DNA of 35,669 nucleotides. Source: an uncultured Lachnospiraceae bacterium (lineage in GTDB: Bacteria; Bacillota; Clostridia; Lachnospirales; Lachnospiraceae). Both the position numbers and the translations under genes were made by a program. The stretch lies in NCBI GenBank assembly GCA_946534145.1, contig CAMNCH010000012.1:1-35669 (forward strand), written 5' to 3'. The notes under the pieces were generated by a model. The model had not been told where the DNA came from. It ran no database searches and saw nothing but the letters and a program-made list of their open reading frames with translations. Positions 1-8,204 of the stretch are shown piece after piece (position 1 is the first letter of the stretch; each line of letters starts with the position of its first letter).

Positions 1-366
1 AATGATATCAGAAGCGAAGCCGGACATGTATATGATTCTTTTGACAAACTTCTGTCGGAGTATGGGCTTACGAGAAAAGACAATATATATCTGTCAGACG
101 GTACTTCCGATGACAAGACACTGGTGTTTTACTGTCACCTGGGAGTTTCCTTGCTGATAATCGGACATCTTCTCGGTATATCACCCTTTGTTCTTTGGCA
201 TGCGGTATATGTAGCTCCCACATCGGTAACTGTTTTGTGTGCCGAAGAGCGCAAAAAAGGTGAGGCTTTCTTTAGAATCCAGTATATGGGAGATACGAGC
301 CATTTAAGATTAAACGGTGAACCGGTTTCAAAGTCGGGTTATTTTACGGATTGTTTCCAAGGTTAA
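1..366 (+). CDS. Histidine phosphatase family protein, C-terminal part (5' end outside window)
   Basis: The frame is open from base 1 and ends with TAA at 364-366, so only about the last 121 residues are present. The segment reads FYCHLGVSLLIIGHLLGISP, then APTSVTVL and FRIQYMGDTSHL. This resembles the C-terminal half of histidine-phosphatase (phosphoglycerate-mutase-like) proteins, where the His of a CHxGV-type motif is the second active-site histidine. The N-terminal RHG motif would lie upstream and cannot be checked. The substrate cannot be inferred; many clostridial members are broad-specificity phosphatases. Its stop is only 9 bases before ruvA, so it is probably co-transcribed with it. 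An internal GTG at 124 is not a credible start because the homologous region continues upstream. Confidence 0.7.
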   Translation, partial: NDIRSEAGHVYDSFDKLLSEYGLTRKDNIYLSDGTSDDKTLVFYCHLGVSLLIIGHLLGISPFVLWHAVYVAPTSVTVLCAEERKKGEAFFRIQYMGDTSHLRLNGEPVSKSGYFTDCFQG

Positions 367-375
367 GGAGTTGCT

Positions 376-978
376 ATGATAGCATATTTAAAAGGTACGC
401 TTGAAGAAATTCGCCCGGGTAAAATTGTGGTGGATGTAAACGGAATAGGATATAATGTGGCTCTTTCCGATGCTTCCATAGAGGAACTTCCCTCAATCGG
501 CGCGGAAGTCAAGATTTTTACATACCTAAGCGTCAGAGAAGACGGAATGAGCCTTTACGGCTTTTTATCCAGAGACGAACTCGATATGTTTAACCTTCTT
601 ATAGGTGTTTCGGGTGTGGGTCCCAAGGGAGCGCAGGCTATTTTAAGCGTTGCCCCGGTTCCCACCATCAAGTATTTTATTGTTACATCCGATGTAAACA
701 GCCTTTCCAAAGCGCCTACAATAGGCAAAAAAACAGCTGAAAGAATCATTGTTGATTTAAAGGACAAACTCGGCAAAGAACCCTTGCTCGGCCCTGTGGA
801 TGAGGGTAAAGTTCTTAATGAAACCGGTCTTACGGATGATGCGAAAGACGCAATTGAAGCTTTGGTTGCCCTTGGCTATGACAGAAAAGAAGCCAAAACC
901 GCTGTTCTTAAGATTGAACATCTTGAAGAGCTTAACACCAACGATATTTTAAAACTTTCACTTCAGTATATGTTTTAA
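376..978 (+). CDS. ruvA: Holliday junction branch migration protein RuvA
   Basis: RuvA binds the four-way DNA junction as a tetramer and loads the RuvB motor during recombinational repair. The 200-residue protein has the usual length. It begins MIAYLKGTLEEIRPGKIVVDVNG, as RuvA OB-fold domains do (about residues 1-62). Helix-hairpin-helix segments follow, visible as LIGVSGVGPKGAQAIL and APTIGKKTAERIIVDL (about 70-135). An acidic linker then leads to a small C-terminal domain, about 155-200, that contacts RuvB. A good Shine-Dalgarno (AAGGAG) overlaps the stop of the preceding gene and sits 5 bases before the ATG. ruvB follows 12 bases later, so the two form a standard ruvAB operon. ruvC is not adjacent; RecU, encoded at 25466, is the Firmicute resolvase. 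Confidence 0.97.
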   Translation: MIAYLKGTLEEIRPGKIVVDVNGIGYNVALSDASIEELPSIGAEVKIFTYLSVREDGMSLYGFLSRDELDMFNLLIGVSGVGPKGAQAILSVAPVPTIKYFIVTSDVNSLSKAPTIGKKTAERIIVDLKDKLGKEPLLGPVDEGKVLNETGLTDDAKDAIEALVALGYDRKEAKTAVLKIEHLEELNTNDILKLSLQYMF

Positions 979-990
979 CGGAGGTTTGCC

Positions 991-1986
991 GTGGCCAGAA
1001 TGATAGAAACCAATATAACCGAAGAAGACGTTAAACTTGAAGGCTCTTTAAGGCCCCACTTTCTTTCGGAATATATCGGTCAGGAAAAAGTAAAAGACAT
1101 AATGAAGGTCTATATACAGGCTGCCAAGAACCGTAAAGACGCCTTGGACCATGTTCTCTTGTACGGACCTCCCGGACTTGGTAAGACCACCCTTGCCCAG
1201 ATTATAGCCAATGAAATGGGTGTTAATATCAAGATTACCAGCGGTCCCGCCATCGAGAAACCCGGCGATATGGCTGCAATTTTAAACGGGCTCAAAGAAG
1301 GAGACCTTCTTTTTATAGACGAAATTCACAGACTTAACAAACAGATAGAAGAAGTTTTGTATCCCGCAATGGAAGATTATTCTTTGGATATTATGATTGG
1401 CAAAGGTCCCTCGGCCAAATCCATCAGACTCGACCTTCCCAAGTTTACGCTTGTTGGTGCTACTACCAGAGCCGGCCTATTGTCTGCACCGTTAAGAGAC
1501 AGATTCGGTGTGGTTCAAAAGCTTGAGTTTTATACCGTGGAAGAGTTGTCTACCATTATCAGGCATTCCGCAAAGGTTTTAAACGTTAAAATCGATTCCG
1601 ACGGAGCCAACGAGCTTGCAAGAAGAAGTCGCGGTACTCCGAGACTTGCCAATCGTATGCTTAAGCGTGTGCGTGACTTTGCAGAGGTACGTTTTGACGG
1701 TGTTATTACAGGCGATGTGGCTCGTACGGCCCTCGACCTTATGGACGTGGACAAAATGGGCCTCGATCATGTGGACAGGAACATTTTGGTAACCATGATT
1801 GAATTATACAAAGGCGGTCCCGTGGGTCTTGAAACCCTTGCCGCCACAATAGGCGAAGATTCGGGTACCATTGAGGAAGTTTATGAGCCTTATCTTATCA
1901 AAAACGGTTTTATTATCAGGACTCCCAGAGGTCGTATGGTAACCGAACTTTCTTACCGACATTTGGGGCTTGAGATGAATCAATAA
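991..1986 (+). CDS. ruvB: Holliday junction branch migration ATPase RuvB
   Basis: RuvB is the hexameric AAA+ motor that drives branch migration with RuvA. The 331-residue protein has Walker A GPPGLGKT (59-66), Walker B with DEIH (110-113), sensor 1 GATTR (156-160), the arginine-finger segment RDRFG (169-173) and a sensor 2 region RGTPRLANR (about 214-222). A winged-helix domain follows, ending in the typical TPRGR segment. The start is taken as GTG at 991 because GGAGG lies 6 bases upstream of it; the in-frame ATG at 1000 would be 15 bases away. The gene ends at TAA 1984-1986, and no hairpin terminator is visible before the zapA promoter that begins at 1989. Confidence 0.97.
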   Translation: MARMIETNITEEDVKLEGSLRPHFLSEYIGQEKVKDIMKVYIQAAKNRKDALDHVLLYGPPGLGKTTLAQIIANEMGVNIKITSGPAIEKPGDMAAILNGLKEGDLLFIDEIHRLNKQIEEVLYPAMEDYSLDIMIGKGPSAKSIRLDLPKFTLVGATTRAGLLSAPLRDRFGVVQKLEFYTVEELSTIIRHSAKVLNVKIDSDGANELARRSRGTPRLANRMLKRVRDFAEVRFDGVITGDVARTALDLMDVDKMGLDHVDRNILVTMIELYKGGPVGLETLAATIGEDSGTIEEVYEPYLIKNGFIIRTPRGRMVTELSYRHLGLEMNQ

Positions 1987-1988
1987 CC

Positions 1989-2017
1989 TTGCATTTTGAG
2001 AGGCATAATATTATAAT
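1989..2017 (+). promoter_or_regulatory. Sigma-A-type promoter for zapA
   Basis: TTGCAT at 1989-1994 and TATAAT at 2012-2017 are separated by exactly 17 bases, close to the vegetative consensus. Transcription would begin near 2024, giving a leader of about 65 bases before the zapA ATG. A weak AT-rich stem (AAACAT, 5-base loop, ATGTTT; 2032-2048) lies in this leader. No experimental start is known to me. Confidence 0.75.
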
Positions 2018-2088
2018 TGAAATAAGTTTAAAAACATGCGTTATGTTTGTTCTGCTTATTCTAAAATTCTTTGGGAGGAGTGCTTTCC

Positions 2089-2490
2089 ATGGCGGCTAAA
2101 ACTGATACAGAAGTAATCATCGGCGGAAAAGTTTTCAGGCTGAGCGGCTATGAAAGTGAGGAGTATCTGCAGAAAGTTGCTGCCTATATTAATTCCAAAC
2201 TTGCCGAATATAACCGTATTGAAGGCTTCAGGCGTTCTCCCGTGGATACACAGAATGTTCTTTTGCAGTTAAACATCGCAGACGATTATTTCAAGGCAAA
2301 AAAACAGATTTCTCTTTTGGAAGAAGAAATAAGTGCCAAGGAAAAAGAACTGTATGATTTAAAACACGAGCTTATCGCTTCCCAGATTAAGCTCGACAAT
2401 TCGGAGAAGAACAATAAAAGCCTTAAATCCGAGCTTGACGAAAGCTCAAGAAAATTATACAGGCTTGAATCCGAACTTAAGAATAACTAA
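2089..2490 (+). CDS. zapA: Cell division protein ZapA
   Basis: ZapA promotes bundling of FtsZ filaments at the division site. The 133-residue protein opens with an N-terminal segment typical of the family (TEVIIGGKVFRLSGYESEEYL, then VAAYINSKL), followed by a long charged coiled coil from about residue 70 to the end (LLEEEISAKEKELYDL and onward). The start is set at ATG 2089: GGGAGGAG at 2073-2080 gives a normal spacing. An in-frame TTG at 2071 overlaps that Shine-Dalgarno itself and is rejected. The gene has its own promoter and is followed at once by an intrinsic terminator, so it may form a single-gene transcript, with read-through into the U32 gene. Its place beside a SEDS-PBP fusion gene suggests a cell-envelope and division neighbourhood. 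Confidence 0.88.
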   Translation: MAAKTDTEVIIGGKVFRLSGYESEEYLQKVAAYINSKLAEYNRIEGFRRSPVDTQNVLLQLNIADDYFKAKKQISLLEEEISAKEKELYDLKHELIASQIKLDNSEKNNKSLKSELDESSRKLYRLESELKNN

Positions 2491-2493
2491 TTT

Positions 2494-2520
2494 AAAAGGC
2501 TGTTTCTTTCAGCCTTTTTT
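2494..2520 (+). terminator. Intrinsic terminator after zapA
   Basis: AAAAGGCTG (2494-2502) pairs with CAGCCTTTT (2510-2518) around a 7-base loop and runs into a T tract. It lies 3 bases past the zapA stop. The following gene starts at 2541 with no recognisable promoter in between, so its expression needs read-through or a promoter inside zapA. Confidence 0.85.
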
Positions 2521-2540
2521 CTTTATGAAAGGAAGTATTT

Positions 2541-4628
2541 ATGGAGCTTCTTTCACCGGCGGGCAATTTAATCACGTTTACGGGTGCCGTTAATGCCGGC
2601 TGTGATGCTGTATACCTCGGCGGTACCAGGTACGGCGCCAGAGCTTATGCCGACAATTTCACCGATGAAGAAATCATTAAGGCAATAAAACTTGCCCATA
2701 TCAGTCATGTAAAAGTGTACCTGACAGTCAACACTCTTATAAAAGAGCGGGAGTTTGAGGCAGTTTGTGATTATATAAGGCCCTTTTATGAAGCAGGTCT
2801 TGACGGCTGTATTGTCCAGGATTTGGGACTGATAGTTCGTTTCAGGGATTTGTTTCCCGAAATGGAGTGCCATGTCAGCACACAGGGTTTTGCTACCGGC
2901 CTTGAGTCGGTGAGACTGTATAAGTCCCTCGGAGCCACCAGAGTTGTGCTTGCCAGAGAACTTTCTCTGGAAGAGATTAAGTATATAAAGAATCATGAAG
3001 ATATAGAACTTGAGACATTTATTCACGGAGCAATGTGCTATTCCTATTCGGGTGAATGCCTCTTTTCTTCCTGCCTTGGGGGGAGAAGCGGTAACAGAGG
3101 AAGATGTGCGGGACCCTGCAGGCTTCCGTACAAATCAGCCGGCTCCAAAGCGGGAGAACAGTATCTTTTGTCCATGAAGGATCAGTGCACTGTGGAGATT
3201 CTTCCGGGACTGATAGATGCAGGAATAGACTCACTTAAGATAGAAGGACGTATGAAGAAGCCCGAATACAGTGCTTTTGTAACGTCCGTTTATCGTAAAT
3301 ATATAGGTTTATACATGGAGCACCCCGAAGCCTTTAAGGTTGAGGAGAGGGACTTAAATAACCTTCGCCATATGTATTTAAGGTCGGAAATCGGCAAGGG
3401 CTACTATTTTTGTCAGAACGGTCCGGAAATGCTTACTTTGTCCAGTCCCGCTTACAACGGTAATGATGATGCTCTTATGGCCTCAGTCAAAGAAAGATTC
3501 CTGAATTCGGCCCGGAAGCTTCCTGTTTCTGCTTTTGCAAGTATTATTCCGGGGGAGCCAATGTCCCTTACTCTGACTTCCGGCGTTAATTCCGTAACCG
3601 TTATGGGTGATACTGTAAGTCCGGCGGAAAAGCGCCCTTTGGAGGAATCTGACGTTATTAAGCAGTTATCCAAACTCGGAGACAGCTGTTTTACCCTTGA
3701 AGATATTTATGTTGAGATGCCGGGTCCTTCTTTTGTCCCTGTCAAATCTTTAAACGAATTAAGAAGAAGAGCGGTGGAAGAACTGACGGCAGATTTAAGC
3801 GTCAAAGAACCTGCGCGTCAGGGTGAAGTTACGTTTAAAAGTGTCGATAGGCACCGAGATTTTGCAAAAAAACCTATTGTTCTCGTTCATACCACAGAGC
3901 AGTTTGAAGCGGCACGTTCTTTTGAGAACATTTATGTAGGAGTTCCCGCAGAGTTGTGCCGTCACAATGATATAACCGGTGACAACCTGATTCTTGTGCT
4001 TCCTGATGTGGTAAGAATCAAAGATTATAAATATGTTAATGATATCTTAAGACAAGCCTGTGATAATGGTTTTATCGCAGTTTTGGTGAAAAATCCCGAA
4101 ACTTTGCAGATGATGATTTCGGGTAATTTTGACATTCCCGTGATAATGGGAAGCGAAATATATACAGCCAACAAAGAATCTTCAAAATTTGCGGGACAGG
4201 TTTCTGTGTCGCACATAGCACCTTTGGAATTGTCCCATCATGAACTTTCCGAATGCTACGACGAAGATACATATATTTTTGCATACGGAAAAATTCCGCT
4301 TATGCACACTGCCAATTGTGTGGTTAAGACTACACAGGGATGCATGCGTCATAAAGGTGAACCTTTTACATATTTGACAGACAGAACCGATGTCGCTTTT
4401 ACCGTATATCGTAACTGTGACACATGTTCCAACATTATTTACAACAGTGTTCCCACATATCTTTACGAAGAGATTAAGGACAGTAAATTTTCGGCTGACA
4501 GAATTGTTATTTCTTTTACCGATGAAGACAAAAAAACAGTACACAATATACTGACACTTTATTTAACCGGCCGGGGAGAAGCACCCGCCAAATTTACAAA
4601 AGCCTATTGGAAACGGGGAGTAGAGTAA
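2541..4628 (+). CDS. U32 peptidase-family protein (probable RNA hydroxylation factor type)
   Basis: The 695-residue protein starts MELLSPAGNL and has the complete U32 signature ETFIHGAMCYSYSGECLFS at about residues 158-176. SCLGGRSGNRGRCAGPCRLPY follows. Cysteines 166, 173, 189 and 193 are the set expected to hold an iron-sulfur cluster in this family. The family is named for collagenase-like peptidases. However, members with this architecture and a long C-terminal region (about 340-690 here) include E. coli RlhA, which hydroxylates C2501 of 23S rRNA, and TrhP, which acts on tRNA wobble uridines. I infer an RNA-modifying role rather than proteolysis, without knowing the target. The C-terminal part has a further Cys-containing stretch (NCVVKTTQGCMRH and CDTCSN). 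AAAGGAAG precedes the ATG. The gene abuts the next one directly. Confidence 0.88.
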   Translation: MELLSPAGNLITFTGAVNAGCDAVYLGGTRYGARAYADNFTDEEIIKAIKLAHISHVKVYLTVNTLIKEREFEAVCDYIRPFYEAGLDGCIVQDLGLIVRFRDLFPEMECHVSTQGFATGLESVRLYKSLGATRVVLARELSLEEIKYIKNHEDIELETFIHGAMCYSYSGECLFSSCLGGRSGNRGRCAGPCRLPYKSAGSKAGEQYLLSMKDQCTVEILPGLIDAGIDSLKIEGRMKKPEYSAFVTSVYRKYIGLYMEHPEAFKVEERDLNNLRHMYLRSEIGKGYYFCQNGPEMLTLSSPAYNGNDDALMASVKERFLNSARKLPVSAFASIIPGEPMSLTLTSGVNSVTVMGDTVSPAEKRPLEESDVIKQLSKLGDSCFTLEDIYVEMPGPSFVPVKSLNELRRRAVEELTADLSVKEPARQGEVTFKSVDRHRDFAKKPIVLVHTTEQFEAARSFENIYVGVPAELCRHNDITGDNLILVLPDVVRIKDYKYVNDILRQACDNGFIAVLVKNPETLQMMISGNFDIPVIMGSEIYTANKESSKFAGQVSVSHIAPLELSHHELSECYDEDTYIFAYGKIPLMHTANCVVKTTQGCMRHKGEPFTYLTDRTDVAFTVYRNCDTCSNIIYNSVPTYLYEEIKDSKFSADRIVISFTDEDKKTVHNILTLYLTGRGEAPAKFTKAYWKRGVE

Positions 4629-7388
4629 TTGGTCCAGTACATAACCACTCTTTCTAAGTATTTCATAGCGATTATTATGCTTCTCTACACCTTGGGTTGC
4701 TTTCTTGTGTTCAGATACAAGGACGAGCACTCCAGAAAAAGCATATATGTAAGCCAGCTCATTATGATTGTGCTGGTTCATTTTGCTTGCTTTTTATCCC
4801 TGATTTTAAAGACGGGAGATGTAAGATTCTTATTTTTCTATGCAGCCCTTCAGATATTTATTCTGTGCGTAATAGAGATTATTCCCATGATTTATCCGAG
4901 GGCCAACAGGCTTCTTATTAATAACGCCTGTATGCTCATAAGCATCGGTCTTATTATGCTGGTGCGTCTTAACTTTAATTCAGCCATCAAGCAGTTTATT
5001 ATTGCAGCGGTTTCTTTTGTCATATGCGGCTTTATTCCCTTTATCATGCAGAAGCTAAAGAAAATCCCCAACGTGCCGTATGTTTACGCTGGAATCGGCA
5101 TTGCGGCTCTGACGTTTGTGTTTTTCCTTGGCTCTATTTCAGGCGGGTCAAGACTTTCAGTCAGATTGTTTGGCATGTATTTTATGCCTTCGGAGTTTGT
5201 GAAGGTTTTCTTTGTGCTGTTTGTGGCGGGGGCTTTATGCATAGACAGCAGTTTTAAGAAACTGATTGTTATAACGGCAATTGCTGCCCTTCATATCGTT
5301 ATTCTGGCAGGCTCCAACGACCTTGGTGCCGCTTTGATTTATTACGTTGTGTACGTAATGCTGGTTTTTATTGCTACCCAGAACTATCTGTATCTGTCTA
5401 TAGGTACGCTCACGGGTGTGGGCATAGCAATGGCCGCTTACAATATATTCAGGCATGTAAGGGTTCGTATTGCTGCCTTTATAGATCCTTTTTCCGTAAT
5501 TGACAATGAGGGCTATCAGATATCCCAGTCCCTGTTTGCTTTAAGCAGCGGTTCCTGGTTCGGGGTGGGCTTCTTTAACGGTACCCCCGACAGCATTCCT
5601 TATGTTGAAACCGACTTTATTTTCTCTGCAATAGTGCAGGAAATGGGCATTATTTTTTCAATATGCATGGTATTAATCTGCTTAAGCTGCTTTATCATGT
5701 TTATTAATATTTCACTTAAGTTCGATGACAATTTCTACAAGCTTACTTCAATCGGCCTTGGAATAGTTTATGTCATTCAGGTTTTTCTTACCATCGGCGG
5801 CGGCACCAAATTTATACCTCTTACAGGTGTAACCCTTCCTTTTGTCAGCCATGGCGGAAGCTCCGTAATGGCTACGCTCATAGCTTTCTTTGTAATAGAA
5901 GGTATGTATGTCACGCGCGGACCTCAGACTGTGCCCAAGAGCAAGCGGCGCAATAACATAGTTTTAGGCTTTACATATGTCATAATTGCCGCTTTTGCGG
6001 CTCTGTGCACTTATTTAAGCGTTTATGCCGCTACCCACAAAGAAGAACTTATTAACAACAGCTATAACCCCATGCAGGAAGTCATGATATCCCAGACTAA
6101 AAGGGGTTCAATTTATTCACGTAACAATGTGATACTGGCGGAAACCAGAACTGACATAAGAACGGGAGAAGAGACCAGATTTTATCCTTTTTACAACATC
6201 TTTTCCCATGCCATAGGCTATTCCACCAACGGTCGCGCCGGTGTTGAAGGTACAGCCAATTACTACCTTATCAATTCCAATCAGCCCATAACCGAGCGTA
6301 TGGCAGCCGACCTTACGGGCAACAAATATATCGGCGACGGTGTTATTACCACCCTTGATGAGAATCTGCAAAAGGTGGCTTATACGGCCCTCGGCACTTA
6401 TAAAGGGGCGGCTATAGTTTCCAATCCCAAAACCGGCGAGATACTTGCCATGGTTTCAAAGCCGGACTTCGACCCCAACGAAATCGATGCTATCTGGGAT
6501 GATTTGATTAATGACAACGAAAGTTCAGTACTGTTAAACAGAGCTACTCAAGGTCTTTATCCCCCCGGCTCTACCTTTAAGATAGTTACTTTACTCGAAT
6601 ATATAAGAGAGAACCCCGACACTTACAATAATTATCACTATAACTGTAACGGTTCCCTTAAGTTAAAAGAAGGCTCCATCAGCTGCTACAATCACCAGGT
6701 ACACGGTTATCTGGACCTTACGGCTTCTTTTGCCAAGTCCTGTAACTCGTCCTTTGGTACCATCGGTTTAAGCCTTGACAGAACCGCTTTTGAAAAGACA
6801 CTTAACAATCTTATGTTTAACTCGGCGCTTCCGCTTACCATGAATTACTCCGAAAGCGTAGCTCATGCATCTGCTGACTATGATGACATAACCATGGTTC
6901 GTACCGCCTTCGGTCAGGGTGACACACTCATGACGCCCATGCACTTAAATCATATAACTTCTGCAATTGCCAATAATGGCGTGCTTATGAAGCCTTATAT
7001 TGTTTCGGAAGTTGTAAACAGCAATATGAACACGGTTAAAGCCTTTTCTTCCGAAGAATACAAGCGTCTTATGTCCGAAGAAGAAGCCTCCACACTGACT
7101 GAAATGATGAGAGCTGTGGTTACCGGCGGAACGGGCAAAAGATTAAATAATAAAAAATATGCGGTGGCCGGAAAGACCGGTTCTGCTGAGTTTAGCAGCA
7201 AAACCTCCTCCACCCACTCCTGGTTTACCGGCTTTGCCCCGATTGATGATCCTCAGATTTGTGTTACAATAATACTTGAGGACGCGGGCTCGGGTAATTT
7301 ATATGCCACACCCATGGCCAAAAAAATCTTTGATGAATTCTTCAGAAACCTTGATACAGACGAAGATTACGAGGTGCCCGAAGAATAA
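4629..7388 (+). CDS. SEDS glycosyltransferase-class B PBP fusion (FtsW/RodA plus transpeptidase)
   Basis: One 919-residue chain carries both halves of a peptidoglycan synthase. Residues 1-430 form a polytopic SEDS domain: the DLGAALI stretch near 231, the loop with FIDPFSVIDNEGYQISQS, and ETDFIFSAIVQE, whose D329 corresponds to the FtsW/RodA catalytic Asp, then PLTGVTLPFVSHGGSS (397-412). A second anchor helix at about 443-466 leads into a class B PBP. The pedestal segment has KRGSIYSRNNVILAE (491-505) and YPFYNIFSHAIGY. The transpeptidase has SxxK at S648-K651, SxN at S704-N706 and KTG at 849-851. In most bacteria FtsW-FtsI or RodA-PBP2 are separate partners. The start is TTG 4629, immediately after the preceding stop, with GGGGAG 8 bases upstream. 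All active-site motifs are intact. Elongation or division role is not decidable here, although zapA is nearby. Confidence 0.93.
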   Translation: MVQYITTLSKYFIAIIMLLYTLGCFLVFRYKDEHSRKSIYVSQLIMIVLVHFACFLSLILKTGDVRFLFFYAALQIFILCVIEIIPMIYPRANRLLINNACMLISIGLIMLVRLNFNSAIKQFIIAAVSFVICGFIPFIMQKLKKIPNVPYVYAGIGIAALTFVFFLGSISGGSRLSVRLFGMYFMPSEFVKVFFVLFVAGALCIDSSFKKLIVITAIAALHIVILAGSNDLGAALIYYVVYVMLVFIATQNYLYLSIGTLTGVGIAMAAYNIFRHVRVRIAAFIDPFSVIDNEGYQISQSLFALSSGSWFGVGFFNGTPDSIPYVETDFIFSAIVQEMGIIFSICMVLICLSCFIMFINISLKFDDNFYKLTSIGLGIVYVIQVFLTIGGGTKFIPLTGVTLPFVSHGGSSVMATLIAFFVIEGMYVTRGPQTVPKSKRRNNIVLGFTYVIIAAFAALCTYLSVYAATHKEELINNSYNPMQEVMISQTKRGSIYSRNNVILAETRTDIRTGEETRFYPFYNIFSHAIGYSTNGRAGVEGTANYYLINSNQPITERMAADLTGNKYIGDGVITTLDENLQKVAYTALGTYKGAAIVSNPKTGEILAMVSKPDFDPNEIDAIWDDLINDNESSVLLNRATQGLYPPGSTFKIVTLLEYIRENPDTYNNYHYNCNGSLKLKEGSISCYNHQVHGYLDLTASFAKSCNSSFGTIGLSLDRTAFEKTLNNLMFNSALPLTMNYSESVAHASADYDDITMVRTAFGQGDTLMTPMHLNHITSAIANNGVLMKPYIVSEVVNSNMNTVKAFSSEEYKRLMSEEEASTLTEMMRAVVTGGTGKRLNNKKYAVAGKTGSAEFSSKTSSTHSWFTGFAPIDDPQICVTIILEDAGSGNLYATPMAKKIFDEFFRNLDTDEDYEVPEE

Positions 7389-7412
7389 AAGTTATATTTA
7401 TGGAGGATTGCA

Positions 7413-7856
7413 ATGAAAGAAGCAATCAGTTGCGGCGGTATCGTCATTTACAGGGGTAAGATCCTGGTTCTTTACAAAAATTTTTACGACCATTTTCACG
7501 GCTGGGTTCTGCCCAAAGGAACTGTTGAACCCGGTGAAACCTATGAACAGACTGCCTTAAGAGAAGTCAAAGAAGAGGGCGGTACTACAGCCCAAATCGT
7601 AAGCTATATAGGCGAAACCCATTATTCTTTTAAGGCCGGCAACGAAGAAATAATCAAAACAGTAAAATGGTATCTTATGAAAGCGGGTTCTTTTTACTCA
7701 AAGCCCCAGAAGGATGAGTTTTTCGAAGACTCCGGCTTTTATAAATATCACGAAGCTTACCACCTTTTGAAATTCGACAACGAAAAAGGAATACTGGAAA
7801 AAGCATACAACGAATTCAGAACACTTAAACAAAACTCACAGTGGTTGGAAGGTTAA
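7413..7856 (+). CDS. Nudix hydrolase
   Basis: The 147-residue protein contains a full Nudix box, GTVEPGETYEQTALREVKEEGG, at residues 36-57, with the metal-binding E50s cluster (REVKEE). Such enzymes hydrolyse nucleoside diphosphates linked to another group. The segment around the box (HGWVLPKGTVEPGET) resembles diadenosine-polyphosphate or NDP-type Nudix proteins, but the substrate cannot be assigned. GGAGG precedes the ATG at a normal distance, 24 bases after the SEDS-PBP stop. The following gene starts immediately at its stop codon (TAA ATG), so this gene begins a tightly packed set running to 10121. Confidence 0.9.
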   Translation: MKEAISCGGIVIYRGKILVLYKNFYDHFHGWVLPKGTVEPGETYEQTALREVKEEGGTTAQIVSYIGETHYSFKAGNEEIIKTVKWYLMKAGSFYSKPQKDEFFEDSGFYKYHEAYHLLKFDNEKGILEKAYNEFRTLKQNSQWLEG

Positions 7857-8204
7857 ATGATATTAATGCCCAATTGCTTTGTGGATGAAGGAATCAAACA
7901 TCCCGACAAAGTCATTAATAAACTTAATAAAGGTAGTCTTATAAAAGGGTACTATATTGTTTCTTTAAACGAAGAATCCGGAAGATTTGAGATTATTTCT
8001 TCCCGAATGTTTTTACAAAAATACTTTAAAGAGCGCGAGTACAAAGTTTCTGCCCTTTTAAAGACCAAAGAAGACGCTTTTGAGTACATTCGCTGCTTAA
8101 GCGAGCTTTCCTACGGCAAATTTAATGACTTTAATCCCCGTGAGATTATTAAGAGTGTGGACAAGGAAGAAATTGCGGCCATATTCGACAAGGAGAATGA
8201 ATAA
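7857..8204 (+). CDS. Hypothetical protein, 115 residues
   Basis: I do not recognise this family. The protein is soluble-looking, charged and without a membrane segment or signal peptide. It contains FEIISSRMFLQKYFKEREYKV in the middle and a Lys/Glu-rich tail. The start ATG at 7857 directly follows the Nudix stop, with GGAAGG at 7847-7852 only 4 bases upstream; a second in-frame ATG at 7866 would have a 13-base spacing, so the true start could be either. Its stop overlaps the next ATG (TAATG at 8202-8206). This tight packing and the codon use matching its neighbours argue that it is a real, translated gene. Confidence 0.75.
   Translation: MILMPNCFVDEGIKHPDKVINKLNKGSLIKGYYIVSLNEESGRFEIISSRMFLQKYFKEREYKVSALLKTKEDAFEYIRCLSELSYGKFNDFNPREIIKSVDKEEIAAIFDKENE

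Noticed and set aside
2071..2088. TTG start 6 codons upstream of zapA
   Set aside because: It overlaps the GGGAGGAG Shine-Dalgarno; ATG 2089 has the right spacing.
2568..3026. Open frame on the minus strand opposite the U32 gene
   Set aside because: Antisense shadow of a conserved coding region without promoter or ribosome site.
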